Translations under genes and position numbers: made by a program
The notes under the pieces: generated by a model
The model's input: the letters and a program-made list of their open reading frames with translations, nothing else
Databases searched by the model: none
What the model was told of the DNA's origin: nothing
From: Salinadaptatus halalkaliphilus
GTDB lineage: Archaea; Halobacteriota; Halobacteria; Halobacteriales; Natrialbaceae
NCBI RefSeq assembly: GCF_006543045.1
Contig: NZ_RBZW01000067.1
Span: 1 to 55,888 of the forward strand
Direction of reading: 5' to 3'
DNA length: 55,888 bases
Shown here: positions 21,705 through 29,800 of the stretch, one piece after another
How positions within the stretch are numbered: the first letter of the stretch is position 1
Layout: each line of letters opens with the position of its first letter

Positions 21705-23534
21705 ATGGCATGGCAGTGGACCGTGTTTACGCTGCCGCTCGTGCTCACGTTCGGGCTGCTCTGTGTCGTCTACATCTTTCTCTTCGCTCGCTGGCGGCGG
21801 GGCGACAGCGTTCCCGGTACCGCCCTCGCGACCGGGCTGGTCGGTTGTATCGGAATAACACTTGGCTGGTACGTCCTCGAACTGTCCGCTGTCCCGCTCG
21901 AGACGAAGCTGCTGTTTAACCAACTCCAGTATCTTGGGCTCGCACCGCTGACGGCATGCATGTTGGCTTACGTTCTCGTCTACATCGGCCGGGGTGAGAT
22001 CCTGACGGCCCGGACATACGCACTGCTGTTTGCCCCGCCACTCGCGACGATTCTCGCGGTATTCACCTACGACCTGCACTGGCAGTTCTGGACCGCCGTC
22101 GCCGTCGACGACAGCGGCGCGTACGCGATGGCGGTAAACGACCACGGGCCGGCTTATTTCGCGTTCTTCGCGTACACCGCCGCCTACGCGATCGTGAGCC
22201 TCGGACTGTTGGCGCGGAAGGCGATCGATGTCCGTGGCGTCCATCGCTGGCAGATCGGGGCCATGGTCGTGGGTATCCTCGCGCCGCTGACCGGCGGCAT
22301 CGTCTACGTTCTCGAGGTCGTCCCACCGCAGTATCCGACGCCCACCTACGTCGGGTTCGTCGTGACGGCCGTCGCCTTTTCCTGGCCCGTTTTCCGTCTC
22401 GATCTGTTCGGGCTCGTTCCGATCGCACGACGGACGGTGCTCGAGCAGATGGACGACGGCGTCGTCGCCTGCGACGAGAACGGGGTTATCGTCACCGCCA
22501 ACGAGGGTGCTGGGAGGGTGCTCGGGTCGAGCCAGGCGGCGATGATCGACGCACACGTCGAGGACGTGTTGGCCCCCCTCCTCGATGAGCGGACGCGTTT
22601 CGAATTCGAAGCCGAGACCGCGACTACTGGCGAGGCCAAACTCGACGGAATTTCGAGCCCCGAAGCCGCGATCGAGGATGGGGACGGCGAGTGGACCGCG
22701 ACGGTCGAAGGCCAGGTCATCGACGTTTCGGTCACGCGGCTCAAACAGTCCGGCCAGCCGGTCGGGCGACTCGTCACGCTGACGGACGTCACCGAGCGAC
22801 ACACGCGAGCACAACAGCTCCAACGGCAGAACACGTACTTAGACGAGTTCGCAGAGGTGGTCTCCCACGATATCGCCACGCCGCTCGGCGTCATCGAGAA
22901 CCGAGCGCAGTTGATCGAGCTGACGAACGACCCCGAGCACGTCGACGATATCTTCGACTCGACCGAGCGCATTCAGCGACTAATGGACGATCTGTTGGAA
23001 CTGGCTCGCCAGGGTAGAGCGATCGACGAGACCGAACCGATCGCGCTCGACTCGCTCGCAGTGGAGGCCTGGGACGGGATCGAGTCCGGTGGAATCACGT
23101 TGACGGCCGACTCCTCGATGCGCGTTCTCGCGAGCCGGGGTCGACTCAGACAGCTGCTCGAGAACCTCCTTCAGAACGTGGTGTCCCACGGTTCGCCCGC
23201 CGAAACGGCCGAGTCGGCTCGAGCCTCGTCGGACTCGACGAGTGTCGCGGCTATCAACGGTACGACCCTGACAATCCGCGTCGGTGCGCTCCCCGGCGGC
23301 TTTTACCTCGAAGACGACGGCGTCGGGATTCCCGAATCGGACCGACCGCAAGTGTTCGAACAGGGGTTTACCTCGAAGCCTGCGGGGACGGGTCTGGGAC
23401 TGGCGATCGTCGCCCGAATCGTCGACGCCCACGGATGGGCGATAACGGTTACCGAGAGCGAGGCAGGCGGCGCACGATTCGAGGTGACGGGCGTCGAGAT
23501 CGACGAATCGGGGGTACGCGGAGCCGGCGAGTGA
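21705..23534 (+). CDS. Sensor histidine kinase with N-terminal 7TM domain
   Basis: The 609-residue protein begins with seven hydrophobic helices (residues about 1-225), the histidine-kinase 7TM sensor module. A PAS domain (about 230-365, ending RLVTLTDVTERHTRAQQLQR) and a HisKA domain with VVSHDIATPLGVIENRAQ (phospho-acceptor His388) follow. The catalytic domain has an N-box LLENLLQNVVSHG, G1 DDGVGIPESDR and GTGLGLAIVARIVDAHGW. All motifs for autophosphorylation are present. The ATG at 21705 follows a TATA-like AGTTATAG at about 21672, which supports a leaderless start; a GTG at 21690 is the alternative. It is divergent from a receiver-HTH_10 gene. The signal is unknown. Confidence 0.9.
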   Translation: MAWQWTVFTLPLVLTFGLLCVVYIFLFARWRRGDSVPGTALATGLVGCIGITLGWYVLELSAVPLETKLLFNQLQYLGLAPLTACMLAYVLVYIGRGEILTARTYALLFAPPLATILAVFTYDLHWQFWTAVAVDDSGAYAMAVNDHGPAYFAFFAYTAAYAIVSLGLLARKAIDVRGVHRWQIGAMVVGILAPLTGGIVYVLEVVPPQYPTPTYVGFVVTAVAFSWPVFRLDLFGLVPIARRTVLEQMDDGVVACDENGVIVTANEGAGRVLGSSQAAMIDAHVEDVLAPLLDERTRFEFEAETATTGEAKLDGISSPEAAIEDGDGEWTATVEGQVIDVSVTRLKQSGQPVGRLVTLTDVTERHTRAQQLQRQNTYLDEFAEVVSHDIATPLGVIENRAQLIELTNDPEHVDDIFDSTERIQRLMDDLLELARQGRAIDETEPIALDSLAVEAWDGIESGGITLTADSSMRVLASRGRLRQLLENLLQNVVSHGSPAETAESARASSDSTSVAAINGTTLTIRVGALPGGFYLEDDGVGIPESDRPQVFEQGFTSKPAGTGLGLAIVARIVDAHGWAITVTESEAGGARFEVTGVEIDESGVRGAGE

Positions 23535-23886
23535 TCGTCGAGACGAGAGAGTACGGTCGGGGAAACCGGACACAGCTGCGAGCGAGACGTGATCGGTGAC
23601 TCGTCACCGTCCACGTCCGCCTGACGACCCACCACCACCACCACTCGCTGGTATCTCCTTCATGGAAGGGCGGTGTGACAGTTCACGTAACAGATATGAG
23701 CGGCGACGTCACGAGCCGAGATGTCCAATCGACAGGGAGGGGTACTGGGGATCGATCAGTCAGTGGCCAGCACAGCGCATCGAGTCGTACTGACGGCGCG
23801 GCGTCCCGAGGCGGATTCGGGATCGGCGGCGCGTTCGAACCGACTCGGCCGAAATCGGTTCCCCACCACAATATCGGAGGGCAGCG
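23535..23886. other. Intergenic region with Shine-Dalgarno before the giant surface-protein gene
   Basis: These 352 bases carry no gene that I can support. A short (CCA)n run lies near 23629-23645. A full GGAGG ribosome-binding site (23876-23880) precedes the ATG at 23887 by six bases. Together with the long leader, this suggests the surface protein is translated from a 5' untranslated region and not from a leaderless mRNA. Confidence 0.6.
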
Positions 23887-26800
23887 ATGAGGGACAGGCG
23901 GACGGCTCTGCGGACAGTCTTCTTCGTGGCCGTGGCGCTGGTCGCGCTCGGCGTCTCCGGCGTTGCGGCTGCGGATGGGCCGGCGGGGATGGACGGGGAC
24001 GGAACCGAAAGCGAGCCCTACGAGATCACGAACGCGACGCAGCTACAGGCGATGGAGGAGGACCTCGGGGCGCACTACGTGCTCGTTGAGAACGTCGACG
24101 CGGACAGAGATGCCTTCGTTCCCATCGGCAATTCGACCTCGCAGTTTACTGGTTCCTTCGACGGACAGGGCCACACTGTGGAACGACTCTTCATCGACGA
24201 CAGCCGGGATTCCATCCCCAGCGAGGACGTGGGTCTGTTCGGCAACACGTCCGGGGCGACCATCGAGAACGTCGGTATCGAGGACGCAAACATTGTGGGC
24301 GAGTCCGGCGTCGGTGCGCTGATCGGCGTCGCAGACGACACAGACGTTTCAAACGTCTACGTCGGAGAGAAAGTGGTGGTCAGCGGCGACACCCGCTTCG
24401 GAGGCCTGATCGGGGTTCACGAGGGCTCGGGCACCGTCTCAGATAGTCTGGCTATCTGCGATTTGGGTTGCCGGTTCGACGACCCAGACACGAGCGGGCG
24501 TCTCGTCGGTACCGGAAGCGGGACGGTGACGGATTCGTACTACCGGTCCGGTTCCGACGACCACGAGATGATCGGTGAAGGGTACGATGGAGACGCACTG
24601 ACCGGCTCTGACTCGGTCGAAACGCTCCCCTTCGACTTCGACGACACGTGGATCGCGACCGACTACTATCCGATTCTCCAGGGGAGCGTCGACGACTACT
24701 CTCTCGAGGTTACCGACGAGGTCCTCACCGTCGGCGACACCACCAATGTAATCGTCGAATTGCGTCGACCCGTGATCGGGTCACAATCGGCGACCGAACC
24801 AGCCTCGATTACGACGAACGAGTACGTCTCGATCGACGGCCAAACGCTGACCGCCGAGCGCGGCGGAACAGGCACCGTGACGGCCTCGGCGTCGGGGTAC
24901 AGCGACGAGGCGTCCGTGACGATCACCGGGCCGCCGACGTTCGAGATCAGCGAGGCGGTGTTCTCCGACACCGTCGACGCGGGGGAGAACGTGACCGTCT
25001 CGGCGACCATCGAGAACGTCGGCACCGAGGCGGGCGAGACCGACGTGGAACTGGCCGTGGCTGACGAGACCGAAACCACCACCGTCGCCCTCGCCGACGG
25101 CGAGAGCGAGTCGGTCGAACTCGAGTACGAACTGCCGCCGGACATCGAAACCGGGTCGGTCGACGCGACTCTCTCGACAGCCGACGACAGCCTCGAGCAG
25201 TCAGTCGACGTGAACGGCAACGAGACGGTTTCGGGGACGCTCACCGACGGCGCGACCGGCGAGACCCTCTCGGGCGTCGACGTGCTGGTCGACGGGAGCG
25301 TCGCGGACACCACCGACGCGAACGGCGAGTACGAACTCGAGGTGCTGAATGCCTCCGCGGTCTCGGTCTCGGCGACGAAGACCGTCGGGGACGAGCACTC
25401 ACTCGAGATCTCGGCGGCGAACGCGACGACCGTCGACGGCGCGACGACGCTCGACCTGGCGCTGCACCCCGAACTGGCCGGGTCGGGAACCGAGAGCGAC
25501 CCCTACGAGATTTCCAACGCCCGCGAGTTGCAAGCGATGAACCAGGATCTCTCGGGTCACTACGTGCTCGTGGACGACGTGAACGCGAGCGGGACTGCTG
25601 AGTGGAACGACGGGAAGGGGTTCGACCCGGTCGGGACGGCCGACGATGATAGTGGTCCGGATCCAGCGATGTTCTCGGGCTCTCTCGACGGCCGGAACCA
25701 TTCGATAACGGGACTCTCGATCAACCGCTCGGACGAACCGTTCGTCGGTCTTTTCGGTGCCGCCGATACGACGACGATACGGGATCTCTCGCTCACGAAC
25801 GTAGATATCCGTGGTGCATCCGAGGAAGACGTAGGAGAGAGTACGGCAACCGGTGGGCTCGTCGGGCTATCCGGAAACCTCACTGTATCTTCAGTCCACG
25901 TCTCAGGGGCTATCAAAACGGGATACTCCGCTGGTGGTGTCGTCGGGAGCAATTACGGGGGGTATTACTCAGACGGTCCGATCCTCGACCTCAACGATGT
26001 CACGTCGGAAGTTAGCGTCACTACCTCCACCGACGATCTCGGTTCTGCCAGTGGCGGCGTCATCGGATTCTGGGGTGGGCCAGTGACGATTTCGAACTCA
26101 CGTACATCCGGAGACGTCCTCGCTAGAGGTGATCATGTCGGTGGGTTCGCCGGATGGATCGGTACTACGTGGGACGAAGTGGAACTGTCTACAATATCGA
26201 ACGTCTCCGCGACGGGGAACGTCACACCATCGGGCAGTGGGTCTATTGGATATGCTGGGGGGCTGGTAGGAACAGTATACAATGCCGCCATCGACAATGC
26301 CTCTGTGACCGGTGACGTAAAGTCCGGTGGTGGTGATCGTGCTGGAGGATTAATCGCTCGACCCCAATCAGAAACTCGTATCAATAACTCGTATACGACA
26401 GGCGAGGTCACTGGTGCGGATAATGTCGGCGGTCTGGTTGGACATAGCGCGGATGAGATCACTGACTCGTACGCCGCAGGCTCCATTAGTGGGGGAACCG
26501 TCGCCGGGATTGCCATCCTCTCGGTCGGAGAGATGGATAATGTCTACTGGAACGAGAGCACAACTGATGATGCAGTCACTTCCGGTGAAGACGCCGGAGC
26601 TATTGGCCTCACGCCCGATGAAATGACCGGTCCAGACGCAGTCGACAACATGGACGCTCTGGACTACGACGAGACGTGGCTCGCCGTCGACGACGACTAC
26701 CCACTGCTCGCGTGGCAGGTCGACAGCTACGACCTCGCGCTCGCGGACGACGAAATCGACGTGGGCGACACCACCGAGGCGACGGTCGACGTCACGCTCG

Positions 26801-29800
26801 AGGACGGCACGCAGACCAGCGCAACTGAGGCCTCGAGCTACACCACCGAGGGCAACGTCTCCGTCCAGGCGGGGACGGTCACGGGCGAGAGTTACGGCAC
26901 CGACACCGTGACCGCCACCGGCGGCGGCCACGCTGACGAGGCCTCGATCACCGCCTTCGGTTCGGACTACCGGATCGAGAGCGTCGACGCGCCGGAAATC
27001 GTCACTGCCGAGGGGTCCGTCACCGTCGACGCAACGATCGAAAACCGCGGCAACGCGGACGATACGGTCGACGTGATCCTCGCGTTCGACGGTCACGAAC
27101 TCGCGAGCGAACCGACGACGGTCGCGGCCGGCGGGGAAACGACGGCGACGGTAACCGGAATCATCCCCACGACCGCCGAAACCGGTGCGGGACGAAACCT
27201 CACCGTCACTGCGGCCGACGACGAGCTCAACGTATCCGTCGAGGTTCGCACCGCAGAACCCGTCTCGGGGACCGTGACCGACGGCGCGACCGGCGAGCCC
27301 GTTTCTGATCTCGAACTCGAGATAGACGGTGACCGCCCAACCGACGAGCCCGTCCTCACGGACGGGAACGGCTCGTACGCCTTCGATGCGGTCAACGGCA
27401 CGTCGCTCGAGGTCGCTGCAACCGACACCGTCGAGGGAGTCGACCTCGAGACGAACGACTCCGTGGACGTCGACGGCGAGACGTCGCTCGACCTCGAGCT
27501 GTGGCCCGCTCTCGCCGGCAACGGCACGGCGGAGCAGCCGTTCGAAATTTCGAACGCCCACGAACTGCAGGCGGTCGATCGGAACCTCTCGGCGCACTAC
27601 GTGCTCGTCGAGAACGTCAGCGCAAGTGAGACCGTCGAGTGGAACGCCGACGGCGACGATCCGCGGGGCTTCGATCCGATCGGCAGCGACGACGCCTTTG
27701 CGGGAACGTTCGACGGAGACGGTCACACCGTTTCCGGACTGTCCGTCGATCGGTCGGACCGAGGCGGGCTGTTCCACGAGATCGACGGGAGCGCCACTGT
27801 CGAACGCGTGACGCTCGAGGATGTCGACGTCGAGGGTTCGGTATGGACGGGGGCACTCGCCGGCCAAAACAACGGCGAGATCAGAAACGTCACCGCGACG
27901 GGCGATGTCGACGGCGGCGGATCCAATACGGGCGGACTGGTCGGATACAACGACGGCGGACGGATCGTCGACTCGTCGGCGAACGTCTCCGTGACCGGCA
28001 GTCATCACACGCCGAATGTTGGCGGACTGGTCGGCCGAAACAGCGGCGACATCGATCGCTCCGCCGCGAGCGGATTGACCATAACCTCGGGCAGTGTCGA
28101 TGGCAACGTCGGCGGACTGGTCGGGAGGCACGACGCCCTCTCCAGTATCGACGACTCATACGCCACGACGACCGTCAGCGGCAGTCAGGACACGACCGGC
28201 GGCCTCGTCGGGCAAAGCAATGGACCGATCACCGGCTCGTTCGCAGCCGGCCCCGTCGACGAGTCCGGGCTCGCAAACCGGGCCGGCGGGCTCGTCGGCG
28301 AAAACGGCCACGACCTCGAGCGCAGCTACTGGGAGACCAACGCGACGACCCAATCGGCTGCTTTCGGTGAGGACGGGGCCGACCCTGGCCTCACCGACGT
28401 CGCGGGCGTCACGACCGAGAACGCGACCGGCTTGACTGTGGTCACCGAACTCGAGGGCCTCGCGTTTACCGGCCCCTGGCAGGCCACCGAGGGCTATCCG
28501 CGACTCGAGTGGGAGCGTGTCGACGCCATCGAGGGCGTGCGAATAACGGGACTCGACGCCCCCGAGACCGTCGAGATCGGCGAGCAACTCACCGTCGAGG
28601 CGACCGTGATCAACGTCGACGAGGAGTCTCCCGGTGACCTCACGCTCTCGATCGCCAACGGCGAGGACACCACCGACGCGTCGTCGCTCGAGTCGCTCGC
28701 GCCCGGCGAGACCGAGACCGTCGCGTTTTCCTGGGAACCGGAGACGGGGGCGGACGGCACCTACACGATAACGGCCGCAACTGCGGACGACGTGGCGAAT
28801 CGAACGGTCGACGTCGGCGACATCGGCCTCGCGGAGCCTCGAGAGATCGATACGCCCGGAACGTACGAACTCGAGGACGATATCACGAGCACCGAGACGG
28901 TGTTCGAGATCACGGCGGACAACGTGGTCCTCGATGGCATTGGTCACACGGTCACTGGCGGCTCCGAGAACGCCACCGCGGCCGAAGACGAGGCCGGTAT
29001 TCGGGTTACCGGTGACAACGTCAGCGTTACGAACCTCACCGTTCGAGGGTGGGGAAGCGACGACGATCCGTTCAGTGACGGTGGCTACGGGATCCAGTAT
29101 GTCGGGACGGACGACGGAACCATCGCCGAGGTTACGGCGACCGAAAACGAATACGGCATCGGGGTTACCGAAGAACAGCCAGGACCGGAGGCCGCCGTCC
29201 CGTCGAACACCGTCGTCCACAATACCACCGCGACCGATAACGAGGTCGGTGTGGTGATCCGCGGGGCCGTCGGAAACGAAGCCGACAACACGACCGTTGC
29301 TGACAATACCATCGCTACCGCCGAATCGGCCGGAATTCAACTCGGACGGACGACCGATAGCACCATTGCTGGAAACACGGTGACCGAAACCGGATCCCAG
29401 GATTCCGGCTCGGCGGTGGGAATCTATGTCGACGACTCGGTCGACGCCGCCCTGGAACACAACACGGTTACGGAGTCTTCCCTAGGGATCCTGGTGGCCG
29501 GTTCGGATGGGACCGACCTGGTGAACAATACCGCACGGGACAATTTCGGCGGTGCGATCGGCATTCAGAACGCTCAGCAGACGACCGTCGACTATCTCGA
29601 CGTTGGCGCGTCGACCGCACCGAACACGACGGTCAGCTTCGAGGGCGAGAACGTGCTCGTCGCGGCGGTCGACGACCCCGACAAGAACCCGAACGCTGCG
29701 TCGATCGACCGATACCTGTCCGCCGAGTTCGCGACCGAGGACGGAACGGTTCGCAATCTCACCGTTCGCTACGACGACGACGATATCAGCCAGGTCGAGG

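Noticed and set aside
26368-28131. 587-codon minus-strand frame inside the surface-protein gene
   Set aside because: It is a shadow of the giant gene; the translation lacks features and the plus-strand gene is continuous.
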